Positions 1-8,146 of a stretch of DNA of 47,999 nucleotides are shown piece after piece. This DNA is from Faecalibacterium sp. An122 (lineage in GTDB: Bacteria > Bacillota > Clostridia > Oscillospirales > Ruminococcaceae). Under the pieces are notes generated by a model, which was given only the letters and a program-made list of their open reading frames with translations, did not search any database and was not told the DNA's origin. The position numbers were made by a program, and so were the translations under genes. Location: contig NZ_NFLL01000020.1 in the NCBI RefSeq assembly GCF_002160895.1, forward strand, positions 1 to 47,999, given 5' to 3'. The stretch's first letter is position 1, and every line of letters starts with the position of its first letter.

Positions 1-75
1 AACACAGAAGTTAAGCTCACTTGTGCCGAAGATAGTTGGCTGGACACGGCCTGTGAAAATAGGTAGATGCCGGCT
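1..75 (+). rRNA. rrf: 5S ribosomal RNA, 3' part
   Basis: The first bases read AACACAGAAGTTAAGC, the conserved loop B/helix III region of bacterial 5S rRNA, and the segment closes with GGTAGATGCCGGC, a normal 3' helix I region. The 5' part lies outside the window. A strong terminator follows at once, so this is probably the last gene of an rRNA operon. The exact 3' end is estimated to within a few bases. Confidence 0.93.
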
Positions 76-82
76 TCTCTAC

Positions 83-120
83 AAAACCCCTGAGGATAAA
101 TCCTCGGGGGTTTTCTCTTG
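83..120 (+). terminator. rRNA operon terminator
   Basis: A 14-bp stem (AAAACCCCTGAGGA with TCCTCGGGGGTTTT, one G-T pair) with a TAAA loop is followed by CTCTTG. It lies directly behind the 5S rRNA and is a clear intrinsic terminator. Confidence 0.9.
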
Positions 121-274
121 TAATTTTTCCGCACGGAAGAAGCAACGAAAAAGAAATAAAAGGACAAATTCGGGCACAAATCCCGTAGTGCTTGAACATA
201 ACACGACTTGAACCACATGAAAAACTTGAAATAAATTCCGAAATACAATTTATATGTTTCACACAGGAAAGAGA

Positions 275-303
275 TTGACTTAAAATTTTTATTCTGCTAT
301 CTT
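275..303 (+). promoter_or_regulatory. Promoter of the C45-type hydrolase
   Basis: TTGACT (275-280) and TATCTT (298-303) are separated by 17 bp. A GC-rich self-complementary GCCGCC/GGCGGC element follows in the leader, and AAGGAG stands just before the ATG at 356. Nothing else was seen between the rRNA terminator and this promoter. Confidence 0.55.
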
Positions 304-355
304 GAGATCAGGCCGCCGGCGGCTCCTTATCATGAAATGAAAAGGAGCACTTAAA

Positions 356-1366
356 ATGATTCATTTGCAACTACAAGGCAACCATGATCAAACGGGAGAG
401 CAGTGGGGTTCTCTGCTGCGGGAGTCCGGAGTAAAAATTCTGGATCACATCCCGTTTCCGATCACAGGGGAGCGGATGGAATATGCAGAAGCCTGCCTTC
501 CTGTGTATCGCCAATATTATCCCGCTCTTTTGGAAGAACTGCAGGGCCTGGCCGCAGGACAGGACTGCGATGTGCAGCTTTTGCAGGCGGCGTTGTTCAG
601 TATGTACGCCATTCCGCCGGCTTGTCACTGCTCCTGTTTTGCTGTGGCAGAAGGAGATGAAATTCTCTTTGGCAGGAACAGCGATTTTCTGCCGGTGCTG
701 GAAGAGCACAACACCAACGTGATTGTTCATCGAATCGATGGTGCCTGTTCTTTCACAGGAAATACCACATCTTTCCTTCAGATGGAGGATGGCGTCAATC
801 AGAAAGGGCTGGCGGTTGGACTGACCTCGGTGAGCCCGACAAAAATCAAACCGGGCTTTAATGCCGGTTTGCTGGTGCGCTATCTCCTGGAGACCTGCGG
901 GACAGTTTCGGAGGCGTTGGAAAAGCTGAAAACGCTTCCTATTGGTTCCGCCCAGACGCTGACTCTGGCCGATACGAAAGGGGATTTGGCTGTGGTGGAG
1001 TGCAATGCGGAGCGGGTCGAAATTGCGAGACCTGCCGATCCGGAAAGTCCCTTTGTCTGTGCCACCAATGCTTTCCACTTACCTTCGATGCGCAGCTATA
1101 ACCGCACAACCGAGGACGACTGGTTTGCAGAGCGGCGCTATCGGACGATGACAGAGGCGCTGAGAAGAAAGGAACTCAGAAAAGACCTTTCCTTTGCACG
1201 GGGCTTGCTCTCGGGCCGGTACGGCTTTCTGTGCCAGTACGACCGCAGCACAGGAAAAGACACCGTGTGGTCGGTGGTGTATGATTTAAAGCGCCATGCA
1301 ATCTATCGCAGCGAATCCAACCCGTGCCGGAGCGGTTATCAGGAGGATATGCGGTTCACTTTGTAA
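356..1366 (+). CDS. C45-type (AAT-like) Ntn hydrolase / linear amide hydrolase
   Basis: The 336-residue protein resembles the peptidase C45 / acyl-CoA:isopenicillin-N acyltransferase group of Ntn hydrolases, which cut linear amide bonds after self-processing. The core is C-S-C-F-A at residues 92-96 followed by GRNSDF near 105-110, the usual nucleophile-Cys and following G-R-N-x-D pattern; Cys92 is the likely nucleophile (Cys90 and Cys94 flank it). About 90 residues precede it, as in C45 members with a propeptide-like N-terminal part. No signal peptide is seen, so it is probably cytoplasmic. The start has AAGGAG at a good distance. It stands alone between its own promoter and a terminator shared with the convergent gene. 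The substrate cannot be told; N-acyl amino acids, beta-lactams or bile-acid amides are all possible for the superfamily. A second, shorter superfamily member lies at 10646-11377. Confidence 0.78.
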   Translation: MIHLQLQGNHDQTGEQWGSLLRESGVKILDHIPFPITGERMEYAEACLPVYRQYYPALLEELQGLAAGQDCDVQLLQAALFSMYAIPPACHCSCFAVAEGDEILFGRNSDFLPVLEEHNTNVIVHRIDGACSFTGNTTSFLQMEDGVNQKGLAVGLTSVSPTKIKPGFNAGLLVRYLLETCGTVSEALEKLKTLPIGSAQTLTLADTKGDLAVVECNAERVEIARPADPESPFVCATNAFHLPSMRSYNRTTEDDWFAERRYRTMTEALRRKELRKDLSFARGLLSGRYGFLCQYDRSTGKDTVWSVVYDLKRHAIYRSESNPCRSGYQEDMRFTL

Positions 1367-1393
1367 AGAAAAGCGCAATAGGAGATAAAACAA

Positions 1394-1436
1394 GAGAGCC
1401 CCCTGTACGGCAGAGCGTGCGGAGGGCTCTTTTCTG
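1394..1436. terminator. Bidirectional terminator
   Basis: AGAGCCC (1395-1401) pairs with GGGCTCT (1424-1430), with TTTTCTG on the right and AAAACAAG on the left. It separates two convergent genes and can serve both. Confidence 0.7.
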
Positions 1437-1440
1437 TTGT

Positions 1441-1884
1441 TCAGCCCCGCCGCATGATATAGCGGGTACGGCTCACATTCTGGGTGGTGCACTGGATTTG
1501 AAAGCCCATCCTTTGATAGAGAGCGATGGCACTGGTGTTCTTTTGAAAGACATACAACATAATAGGCTGACTTGTTTCAGCGCAACACTTTTGAATCACG
1601 GCAGTGCCTATGCCGTGGCCCCGGAAGGCAGGGAACAGATACAGGTCGTCCAATTCCATGGTGTTGGAGTCCATGGGAGAAAAATGGTAATAGCCGGCCT
1701 TATGGCCTTCCGCAAAGATGCAGGTATATTCCTGGATGTGTTGTTCCAGTTTTTGGCGGACCCAAGCCAGAACCTTTTGGTATGGGATTTGGCTCAGGTC
1801 CTCGTACTGGTCGATCAGTTTCTTGTTAAAGGCAAAGAGGGCCTCTAGATCGGATACGTCGGCGGGTTGGTAGGTGAGCAGCAT
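1441..1884 (-). CDS. GNAT family N-acetyltransferase
   Basis: A single-domain 147-residue GNAT protein, normal length for the family. Residues 88-93 (RGHGIG) form the acetyl-CoA pyrophosphate loop of motif A, followed by a helix and the usual late LYQRMGF segment (motif B). It should transfer acetyl from acetyl-CoA to an amine; the acceptor is unknown. The reading frame stays open 30 codons upstream, but AGGAGGT at 1889-1895 sits just before the ATG at 1884, so that start is chosen. It is convergent with the Ntn hydrolase and about 110 bp downstream of the amidohydrolase gene on the same strand, so it may share its transcript. Confidence 0.85.
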   Translation of the reverse strand: MLLTYQPADVSDLEALFAFNKKLIDQYEDLSQIPYQKVLAWVRQKLEQHIQEYTCIFAEGHKAGYYHFSPMDSNTMELDDLYLFPAFRGHGIGTAVIQKCCAETSQPIMLYVFQKNTSAIALYQRMGFQIQCTTQNVSRTRYIMRRG

Positions 1885-1994
1885 GGGGACCTCCTGTTTA
1901 TGGGTGGTGACGCTCTTCAGGCCGCAGCGGGGAAGGGGAAAGCCAGCTTTTACCGAGAAGGAAAAGCGGCGCACAAATAGAGCGAAGAGGTGTG

Positions 1995-3620
1995 TCAGAG
2001 GGCGTCGGCCTGATAGACTGGCTGGCCCGCCAGATAGGTGGCCCGGATGGGGATGGCGTGCAGCTCCTGAGGAGCCGCCGCAAACGGATTCTCTCCCAGA
2101 ATCACAAAGTCCGCCAGATAGCCCGGTGCAATGCGGCCCTTGCAGATTTCTTCAAAGCTGGCCTTTGCACCCGCGATGGTAAAGCTGTCCAGCGCCTCCT
2201 GAACGGAAAAACACTGGTCGGGCAGGTAAGGGCCCAGATGATCCCGCAGCGTGGTGCGGGTGACGGCACACTGGATGCCGGCCATCACATCCGGCTGCTC
2301 CACCGGACAGTCGGAACCGTTGCTGACCGTCACTCCATGATCCATCAGGGTTTTCCAGTGATAGCTGGAGGCCGCCAGCCGGCGGCCGGCCCGGGCCTCC
2401 ACGATATGAATGTCATAGTCCAGGAAAATACTCTGGGCATACACATGGAGGTTCAGACGGCGGATTCGCTCCAGCTGGTCGGGGCGGGTGATTTGGCAAT
2501 GAACGATGCCGTGCCGGTGGTCGGCCCTGGGATGGGCTGTAAGGGCTTTTTCCAGGGCATCCAGCACCCAGTCCAGGCAGGCGTCCCCGATGGCGTGGGT
2601 GGCCGTTTGCAGCCCGTGGGCGTGGGCCGGCCCGATCATCTCCTCCAGGGTTTTGCGGTCGTATACGGGCAGGCCGCAGGTGGACGGATCATCCGCATAA
2701 GGCTGACTCAAAAGGGCGGTACGGGCCCCCAGAGCGCCGTCTCCGATGATCTTGACCGGACCGGTCCGGAACAGGGCGTCTCCCTTGCCGGTTTGTCCGC
2801 CGGCGGCAATGAAGCCCTGCAGGTCCGAAAGGGTGGCGAAATTGCACTGTTCGTTGACCCGCACCGTCAGCTGGCCGGCCGCTTTCAGCTCCTGATAGGC
2901 CTGATCCACCTGCTGCCAGGGAATGGCCCGGAAGACGCAGTAGTCGTCGGTCTGGCTGCTGGTGATACCGCGGGCGTTCAGCTCCCGGCAGGCCAGCCGA
3001 ATCATCTCTTTCAGAGATTCGATGTCAGGCACAGGAATGGCCGCGTAGACCGGCTCCATGGCGTTGTCAAAGAAACGGCCGTCCGGTTCGCCGTCTGCGA
3101 GGCCGATTCGGCCGCCGGCCGGCTGGGGTGTCTGGGCGGAAATTCCCAGCAGGTCCAGGGCACGGCTGTTCACCACCAGACAGTGGCCGCAGGCCCGGGT
3201 GATGCAGATGGGGACCTCGGTGGACACCTGGTCCAGGTCGTGCCGGTCGGGCATCCGGTGGACGTCGGAGAAGAAATCTTCGTTCCAGCCCCGGCCCATC
3301 AGCCAGGCGCCGTTCTGCCGTGGATGCTGCTTCAAAAAGTCCCGCAGGCAATCCAGAAGGTCGGCCAGACGGCCGGTGTGCTGGGCCAGGGGCGCCATTT
3401 GGAGGGTGTAGCCCAGCTCCAGCAGGTGCATATGGCTGTCGTTGAAGCCGCTGCACACGAACTGACCCGCCAGGTCTACCAGCCGGTCGCCGTCTTGCTG
3501 ATGTTCCAAAGCCTGCCGGCTGGTGCCGGCAAAGACAAAGCGGCCGTTCTTCTCGATGAAGGCTTCCGTCAGGGGAAGCGCGCCGGTATAAACGGCGCCA
3601 TTATAATAAATGGTTTTCAT
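1995..3620 (-). CDS. YtcJ-like amidohydrolase (amidohydrolase family 3)
   Basis: A 541-residue metal-dependent hydrolase of the YtcJ / N-substituted formamide deformylase type. The N-terminal beta-sandwich strands are followed by DSHMH at residues 61-65 (the HxH metal ligands), later THAIGD, HGIVHCQ and a SNGSDCP segment holding the late catalytic Asp, and a final beta-sandwich section. Length and order fit the family. Enzymes of this group hydrolyse amide or carbamate bonds in small molecules; the substrate here is unknown. The start has GAGGA about 8 bases upstream and its own promoter at 3653-3681. No signal peptide is visible. Confidence 0.88.
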   Translation of the reverse strand: MKTIYYNGAVYTGALPLTEAFIEKNGRFVFAGTSRQALEHQQDGDRLVDLAGQFVCSGFNDSHMHLLELGYTLQMAPLAQHTGRLADLLDCLRDFLKQHPRQNGAWLMGRGWNEDFFSDVHRMPDRHDLDQVSTEVPICITRACGHCLVVNSRALDLLGISAQTPQPAGGRIGLADGEPDGRFFDNAMEPVYAAIPVPDIESLKEMIRLACRELNARGITSSQTDDYCVFRAIPWQQVDQAYQELKAAGQLTVRVNEQCNFATLSDLQGFIAAGGQTGKGDALFRTGPVKIIGDGALGARTALLSQPYADDPSTCGLPVYDRKTLEEMIGPAHAHGLQTATHAIGDACLDWVLDALEKALTAHPRADHRHGIVHCQITRPDQLERIRRLNLHVYAQSIFLDYDIHIVEARAGRRLAASSYHWKTLMDHGVTVSNGSDCPVEQPDVMAGIQCAVTRTTLRDHLGPYLPDQCFSVQEALDSFTIAGAKASFEEICKGRIAPGYLADFVILGENPFAAAPQELHAIPIRATYLAGQPVYQADAL

Positions 3621-3652
3621 GGCTGTATCCTCGATATGATGTATCTGCTGTG

Positions 3653-3681
3653 ATTATAGTGGGGCCCGGGCCGAAAGTCAA
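3653..3681 (-). promoter_or_regulatory. Promoter of the amidohydrolase gene
   Basis: Read on the minus strand, TTGACT (3676-3681) and TATAAT (3653-3658) are separated by 17 bp. This is near consensus and sits about 35 bp before the start codon. Confidence 0.8.
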
Positions 3682-3755
3682 TCGCACAGGATGGAACGGT
3701 CCACGCAGATTTCACCCGCCCTTCACAAAACGGAAACCTGGGGGAAACATTGTTT

Positions 3756-3764
3756 TGCTATACT
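3756..3764 (+). promoter_or_regulatory. Extended -10 promoter of the small membrane protein
   Basis: TGC-TATACT is an extended -10 element; no good -35 hexamer is seen 17 bp upstream. It lies about 40 bp before the start of the 27-codon gene. Confidence 0.5.
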
Positions 3765-3804
3765 GCATACAATGGAGAATCGTCCACGAAAGGAGCGCAA
3801 AGCA

Positions 3805-3888
3805 ATGAAAATCATCTTCAATGCCATTGCCGCCGTGATCGCCCTGGCGGCGGGATTTTTGGTGGTCCGGATGTACAAGGACCGCTGA
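3805..3888 (+). CDS. Small single-span membrane protein, 27 aa
   Basis: AAGGAGCG precedes an ATG at 3805 that opens 27 codons. The product has one hydrophobic stretch (residues about 3-21: Ile, Phe, Ala, Val, Leu, Gly) and a basic tail ending RMYKDR, so a single-pass inner-membrane microprotein is likely. An in-frame ATG further upstream at 3691 has no ribosome site and would give a polar N-terminus. It has its own extended -10 promoter and lies just upstream of the TetR gene's promoter. No function can be assigned. Confidence 0.6.
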   Translation: MKIIFNAIAAVIALAAGFLVVRMYKDR

Positions 3889-3915
3889 AAAACCACTCTG
3901 GAAAGAAATTTCCCC

Positions 3916-3944
3916 TTGACAAATGACCTTTGTATCTGTATACT
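3916..3944 (+). promoter_or_regulatory. Promoter of the tetR-type gene
   Basis: TTGACA (3916-3921), 17 bp, TATACT (3939-3944): a near-perfect sigma-A promoter. The operator palindrome overlaps the end of the -10 box. Confidence 0.85.
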
Positions 3945-3957
3945 GAACGATGTTCAG
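3943..3957. promoter_or_regulatory. TetR operator, copy 1
   Basis: CTGAAC-GAT-GTTCAG is a perfect 6+6 palindrome with a 3-bp centre. It overlaps the -10 box and the transcription start of the tetR-type gene, the position expected for autorepression. A second copy stands at 4568-4580. Confidence 0.8.
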
Positions 3958-3971
3958 ATTGAGGTGATGAG

Positions 3972-4529
3972 ATGAACACAGTGGTCACATCCAAAGAAGA
4001 AATCCTCCGCACCAGCCGGGAACTGATCCGGCAGCAGGGGATTGCGGCGCTGAATGTGCGCTCGGTGGCAGCCGCCTGCGGCGTGTCGGTGGGGTCGATC
4101 TACAACTATTTCAGCTCCAAGTCCGAGCTGGTGGGGTCTGCCGTAGAGAGCATTTGGTGCGAGATTTTCCATCAGCCGGAGGACGACGCCGTTTTTCAGG
4201 ACACCCAGGCCTGTATTACCTGGATGTATGAGCGGATGGCCTATGGATATCGGGAGTACCCCGGCTTTTTCACCCTCCACTCGCTGGGTTTTATGCAGGA
4301 GGAGAAGCCGGACGGAAAGCGGAGAATGCAGCAGACCTGGCAGCACATTCTGGATGGTTTGTGCTTTGTGCTTCGGAGAGATCCCCACATTCGCCCCGAT
4401 GCCTTTAACGACCATTTTACCCCCGAGATTTTTGCGGATGTCCTCTTTTCGCTGATGCTGTCGGCTCTGCTGCGGCGGGACTACGACCCCTCCGCGGTGC
4501 TGGAGATTGTCCGCAGAACCCTCTATTGA
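3972..4529 (+). CDS. TetR/AcrR family transcriptional regulator
   Basis: 185 residues. The N-terminal TetR DNA-binding domain spans about residues 7-53, with the helix-turn-helix around SVAAACGVSVGSIYNYFSSK (31-50), followed by an alpha-helical ligand domain ending in an LLRRDYDP region. GAGGTGATG lies before the start. The palindrome in its own promoter and its repeat before the next gene suggest it represses both itself and the two downstream membrane proteins. The inducer is unknown. Confidence 0.92.
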   Translation: MNTVVTSKEEILRTSRELIRQQGIAALNVRSVAAACGVSVGSIYNYFSSKSELVGSAVESIWCEIFHQPEDDAVFQDTQACITWMYERMAYGYREYPGFFTLHSLGFMQEEKPDGKRRMQQTWQHILDGLCFVLRRDPHIRPDAFNDHFTPEIFADVLFSLMLSALLRRDYDPSAVLEIVRRTLY

Positions 4530-4557
4530 AATTCCCGCCCCGGGTGGGAATTTTTTA
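4526..4557 (+). terminator. Terminator behind the tetR-type gene
   Basis: AATTCCCGCCC / GGGTGGGAATT followed by TTTT makes a compact GC stem with a U-tract overlapping the stop codon region. It would separate regulator transcription from the membrane-protein genes. Confidence 0.7.
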
Positions 4558-4567
4558 CGGCTCAAAC

Positions 4568-4580
4568 TGAACAATGTTCA
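4568..4580. promoter_or_regulatory. TetR operator, copy 2
   Basis: TGAAC-AAT-GTTCA repeats the half-sites seen at 3943-3957. It lies between the terminator and the start of the first membrane-protein gene. No convincing -35/-10 pair is seen around it, so the promoter it controls is weak or atypical. Confidence 0.75.
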
Positions 4581-4598
4581 TTTGAAGGGAAGGATGGT

Positions 4599-5054
4599 AT
4601 GAAAGTCAAGCGGGAAACCCTCCTGCTGCTGGCCTGCCTGGTGTGGAGCGCCGCAGGGGTAAATATTCTGCGGATTGGTCTGCAGTCTTACAAAGGATAT
4701 GCCACCGGCTTGAATCTGCTGCTGTCGGCGGCGGTGTTCGCTGTGTTCCAGGTGTTTGTCTTTGGCCGTCTGGTGGGCAAACACACCAGACGCATCCAGG
4801 GCTATGGGGAGGAGCGGCAGTTTTTCCTTAAGTTCTTTGACGCCAAGGCCTTCGCCATGATGGCGGTCATGATGGGCGGCGGCATCGGGATTCGGGTGTC
4901 GGGCCTGGCGCCCGAGCGGTTCATTGCGGTGTTCTATTCGGGGCTGGGGGCGTCGCTGCTCCTGGCCGGGCTCTTGTTTGGACGCAACTACGGCCGGGCT
5001 ATATTGGACCGGGCCGCGGTGCAAAATAGATCTGCAACAACAAAAGGAGAATGA
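4599..5054 (+). CDS. Unknown integral membrane protein in the TetR module
   Basis: 151 residues with about four hydrophobic segments (roughly residues 7-25, 36-56, 84-102 and 108-127), basic loops and a polar C-terminal tail. No family is recognised. GAAGGGAAGG lies before the start. Its stop is four bases before the start of the next membrane protein, so the two are co-translated. The upstream TetR operator makes it a likely target, perhaps a transporter or stress membrane protein, but that is only context. Confidence 0.7.
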   Translation: MKVKRETLLLLACLVWSAAGVNILRIGLQSYKGYATGLNLLLSAAVFAVFQVFVFGRLVGKHTRRIQGYGEERQFFLKFFDAKAFAMMAVMMGGGIGIRVSGLAPERFIAVFYSGLGASLLLAGLLFGRNYGRAILDRAAVQNRSATTKGE

Positions 5055-5058
5055 GTTT

Positions 5059-5730
5059 ATGCAGGCAATCATGGAAACGCTTTTTGACGTGGTCTATCTG
5101 ACCACCGTCATCACGGTAGGTATTTTGATGATCCGGGGCTGCAAGGGCAATGCCCAGTTCCGGCTGTTCGGCTGGATGGCCGTGGTGCTGGGGGCAGGGG
5201 ACTCCTTCCATCTGGTGCCCCGGGCTGTGGCCCTCTGCACCACCGGCCTGGAGAATTACACCGTCCCCCTGGGCCTGGGCAAAGCCATCACCTCGGTGAC
5301 CATGACGGTGTTTTATGTCTTGCTCTACTACGTCTGGCGCAAGCGCTATCAGGTCACCGGCCGCAGGGAACTGACGGCCGCCGTGTACCTGCTGGCCGGG
5401 GTGCGGGTGCTGCTCTGTCTGATGCCTCAGAACCAGTGGCTGAGTGCCAACGCTCCTCTGTCCTGGGGGATCTACCGCAACATCCCCTTTGCGCTGCTGG
5501 GCCTGCTGGTGATTGTTCTGTTCTATCAGAGCGCCAAGAGCCATCAGGACCGGGCCTTCCGCTGGATGTGGCTGACCATCGTTCTGAGCTTCGGGTTCTA
5601 TATCCCGGTGGTTCTGTGGGCCGATACGGTGCCTCTGGTGGGCATGCTGATGATCCCCAAGACCTGCGCCTATGTCTGGACCATTTTCATCGGCTATTTC
5701 GCCATGCGGCGGGAGAATTCGGCAGCCTGA
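5059..5730 (+). CDS. Unknown multi-pass membrane protein in the TetR module
   Basis: 223 residues with about seven hydrophobic segments, beginning with a segment around VVYLTTVITVGILMI and ending near TCAYVWTIFIGYFAM. The ATG at 5059 is preferred because AAAGGAG stands seven bases upstream; the frame is open further upstream inside the previous gene. It directly follows the 151-residue membrane protein. Seven spans and conserved-looking charged loops would fit a receptor- or transporter-like fold, but no family is recognised and no function is claimed. Confidence 0.7.
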   Translation: MQAIMETLFDVVYLTTVITVGILMIRGCKGNAQFRLFGWMAVVLGAGDSFHLVPRAVALCTTGLENYTVPLGLGKAITSVTMTVFYVLLYYVWRKRYQVTGRRELTAAVYLLAGVRVLLCLMPQNQWLSANAPLSWGIYRNIPFALLGLLVIVLFYQSAKSHQDRAFRWMWLTIVLSFGFYIPVVLWADTVPLVGMLMIPKTCAYVWTIFIGYFAMRRENSAA

Positions 5731-5807
5731 GGCCCCAAATGGGGTCAAAATAAGCTGTAAAGATATTGTACTTTGCAGAAAAACACATCATACTGTCGAT
5801 CAAAAAC

Positions 5808-5858
5808 AAAAAGGACGCATCTTTCACGCCCGGTGGGCCAAAGATGCGTCCTTTTGCT
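5808..5858. terminator. Bidirectional terminator
   Basis: AAAAGGACGCATCTTT (5809-5824) pairs perfectly with AAAGATGCGTCCTTTT (5840-5855). The A and T runs on both sides let it end both the TetR-module transcript and the thiamine operon. A smaller hairpin GGCCCC-AAAT-GGGGTC lies at 5731-5746. Confidence 0.9.
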
Positions 5859-5875
5859 TTGTCGGAGGGAAGGAC

Positions 5876-7180
5876 TCAGAGAATGTCGATGTATTCGCCG
5901 TTCAGGGCCTTGTTCATGCTGCGCACCGCGCAGAATTTGCCGCACATGGAGCAGCTGTCCTCCTGCTCGGGGGCGCGGTCGGCACGGATCTGCTTGGCGG
6001 TCTCCGGGTCGATGGAGCACTCCCACTGCTTCTCCCAGTCAAAGGTCCGGCGGGCGTCGGCCATGGCGTCGTCCAGGTCCCGGGCATGGGGGACCTTCTT
6101 GGCGATGTCGGCGGCGTGGGCCGCAATGCGGGAGGCGATGATGCCCTGCTTGACGTCCTCCACGTTGGGGAGCGCCAGGTGCTCGGCGGGGGTGACGTAG
6201 CACAGGAAAGCCGCCCCGGCGGATGCGGCAATGGCGCCGCCGATGGCCGCGGTAATGTGATCGTAGCCGGGGGCAATATCAGTGACGATGGGGCCCAGAA
6301 CGTAGAAGGGAGCGCCCATGCAGAGGGTCTGCTGCATCTTCATGTTGGCCTCGATCTGGTCCATGGGCATGTGGCCGGGGCCCTCCACCATCACCTGGAC
6401 GTCCTTGGCCCAGGCGCGCTTGGTCAGCTCGCCCAGCCGGACCAGCTCCTCAATCTGGCACACGTCGCTGCCGTCGGCCAGACAGCCGGGACGGCAGGCG
6501 TCGCCCAGAGAGATGGTGACGTCGTACTCCCGGCAGATATCCAGGATCTCGTCGAAGTACTCGTAGAAGGGGTTCTCCTGGCCGGTCATGCTCATCCAGG
6601 CAAAGACCAGAGAGCCGCCCCGGGAGACAATGTTCATCTTCCGCTTGTGCTTCTTGATCTGCTCGATGGTTTTGCGGGTGATGCCGCAGTGGAGGGTGAC
6701 AAAGTCCACGCCATCCTCTGCGTGGAGCCGGACCACGTCGATGAAGTCCTTGGCGGTCAGGGTGGCCAGGTCGCGCTGGTAGTGGATGACGCTGTCGTAC
6801 ACCGGAACGGTGCCGATCATGGCGGGGCACTCGCTGGTGAGCTTCCGGCGGAAGGGCTGGGTGTTGCCGTGGGAGGACAGGTCCATGATGGCCTCCGCGC
6901 CCATGTGGACGGCGGTCATTACTTTCTGCATTTCCACGTCGTAGTCTTTGCAGTCCCGGGAGACGCCCAGGTTGACGTTGATCTTGGTGCGCAGCATCGA
7001 GCCCACGCCGTTGGGGTCGATGCAGGTGTGAAGCTTGTTGGCGCAGATGACCACCTGGCCCTTGGCGACCAGATCCCGGATTTCCTCCTCGGTGCGGTAT
7101 TCCTTGGCGGCGACGGCTTTCATTTCAGGGGTGATGATGCCGCGCCGGGCGGCGTCCATCTGGGTGGTGTAATTTCTCAT
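5876..7180 (-). CDS. thiC: Phosphomethylpyrimidine synthase ThiC
   Basis: 434 residues, the short bacterial form. ThiC is a radical-SAM enzyme that rearranges aminoimidazole ribotide to hydroxymethylpyrimidine phosphate (HMP-P). The C-terminal C-S-M-C-G-K-F-C segment is the unusual CxxCxxxxC iron-sulfur site of the family, and GPGHMP, the MDLSSHGNT region and HCGITR are typical. GAAAGGAAGG lies before the start. It is the last gene of the operon and is followed by a strong bidirectional terminator. It makes the pyrimidine half of thiamine de novo; no thiazole-synthesis gene (thiG, thiH, thiS, thiF) is in the window. Confidence 0.97.
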   Translation of the reverse strand: MRNYTTQMDAARRGIITPEMKAVAAKEYRTEEEIRDLVAKGQVVICANKLHTCIDPNGVGSMLRTKINVNLGVSRDCKDYDVEMQKVMTAVHMGAEAIMDLSSHGNTQPFRRKLTSECPAMIGTVPVYDSVIHYQRDLATLTAKDFIDVVRLHAEDGVDFVTLHCGITRKTIEQIKKHKRKMNIVSRGGSLVFAWMSMTGQENPFYEYFDEILDICREYDVTISLGDACRPGCLADGSDVCQIEELVRLGELTKRAWAKDVQVMVEGPGHMPMDQIEANMKMQQTLCMGAPFYVLGPIVTDIAPGYDHITAAIGGAIAASAGAAFLCYVTPAEHLALPNVEDVKQGIIASRIAAHAADIAKKVPHARDLDDAMADARRTFDWEKQWECSIDPETAKQIRADRAPEQEDSCSMCGKFCAVRSMNKALNGEYIDIL

Positions 7181-7213
7181 GGGTTGCCTTCCTTTCAGAC
7201 ATTCAGAGTGTTC

Positions 7214-8026
7214 TTATTCCATGCTTTCTGCAAACGTTCCCCGCAGGTCAAACCCGTGGTGCAGCGGGCCGCTGCCCTTGCCCAGATCCAGCATGGCGGC
7301 CAGCGCGCCGGACAGGTAATCCTTGGCCCGGCGGATGGAATCCTCCAGGGAATAGCCCTTGGCCAGATTGGAGGCGATGGCAGAGGAGAGGGTGCAGCCG
7401 GTGCCGTGGGTATTGGGGTTGGCGATGCGCTTGCCCTGGAACCAGACCGCCCCGCTGCCGCTGTACAGCAGATCGTTGGCGTCGTTGATGCTGTGGCCGC
7501 CCTTCACCAGGACGGCGCAGCCAAAGGCCTCATACAGGGCTTTGCCGGCCTGCTCCATCCCGGCCTCATCCTGGATGGAAAGGCCCGACAGGGCCTCCGC
7601 TTCGGGGATGTTGGGGGTGATGACGGTGGCCATGGGCAGCAGAAGCTTCTTGAGGGTGGCGACGGCGTCGTTTTCCATCAGGGCCGAGCCGCTGGTGGCC
7701 ACCATCACCGGGTCCACCACCAGGTTTTGGGCCTGGTAATGGCTCAGCCGCTGGGCGATCACCTGGATCAGGGCCGCAGAGGATACCATCCCGATCTTGA
7801 CGGCGTCCGGCCGGATGTCGTCAAAGACCATGTCGATCTGCTGCTGCAAAAACGCCGGCGTCACCTCTGAGATCCCCGTCACACCGGTGGTGTTCTGGGC
7901 GGTCAGGGCGGTGATGGCGCTCATCCCATAGACTCCGTTCATGGTCATGGTTTTGAGATCAGCCTGAATGCCGGCGCCTCCGCTGCAGTCGCTGCCTGCA
8001 ATGGTCAATGCTGTCTTGAGTTTCAT
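7214..8026 (-). CDS. thiD: HMP / HMP-P kinase ThiD
   Basis: 270 residues of the ribokinase-like ThiD family, phosphorylating hydroxymethylpyrimidine and then its monophosphate. Visible signatures are TIAGSDCSGGAGIQADLK at the N-terminus, VVDPVMVATSG in the middle and GTGCTLSSAIASNLAKG near the C-terminus, with the catalytic residue in the GTGC loop. AAAGGAG stands before the start. It lies between thiE and thiC in the thiamine operon. The 120-bp gap to thiE has only a small GC hairpin. Confidence 0.96.
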   Translation of the reverse strand: MKLKTALTIAGSDCSGGAGIQADLKTMTMNGVYGMSAITALTAQNTTGVTGISEVTPAFLQQQIDMVFDDIRPDAVKIGMVSSAALIQVIAQRLSHYQAQNLVVDPVMVATSGSALMENDAVATLKKLLLPMATVITPNIPEAEALSGLSIQDEAGMEQAGKALYEAFGCAVLVKGGHSINDANDLLYSGSGAVWFQGKRIANPNTHGTGCTLSSAIASNLAKGYSLEDSIRRAKDYLSGALAAMLDLGKGSGPLHHGFDLRGTFAESME

Positions 8027-8146
8027 GATGTGGTTCTCCTTTCGGTTTCAGCATTGTTTTCTAAAGCGGCAAAAGGTGGTGCCCCCAATGTGCCGCTGTG
8101 AATCCCCCGGCGGGGCCGGGAGCGATTCGTCCAAATGGGCTGGGCC

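Noticed and set aside
1992-3653. A 553-codon plus-strand frame opposite the amidohydrolase gene
   Set aside because: The amidohydrolase motifs on the minus strand are clear; the plus frame has shadow composition.
5672-7870. A 732-codon plus-strand frame opposite thiC and thiD
   Set aside because: It is Val/Gly/His-rich with no family resemblance; the minus-strand genes are certain.
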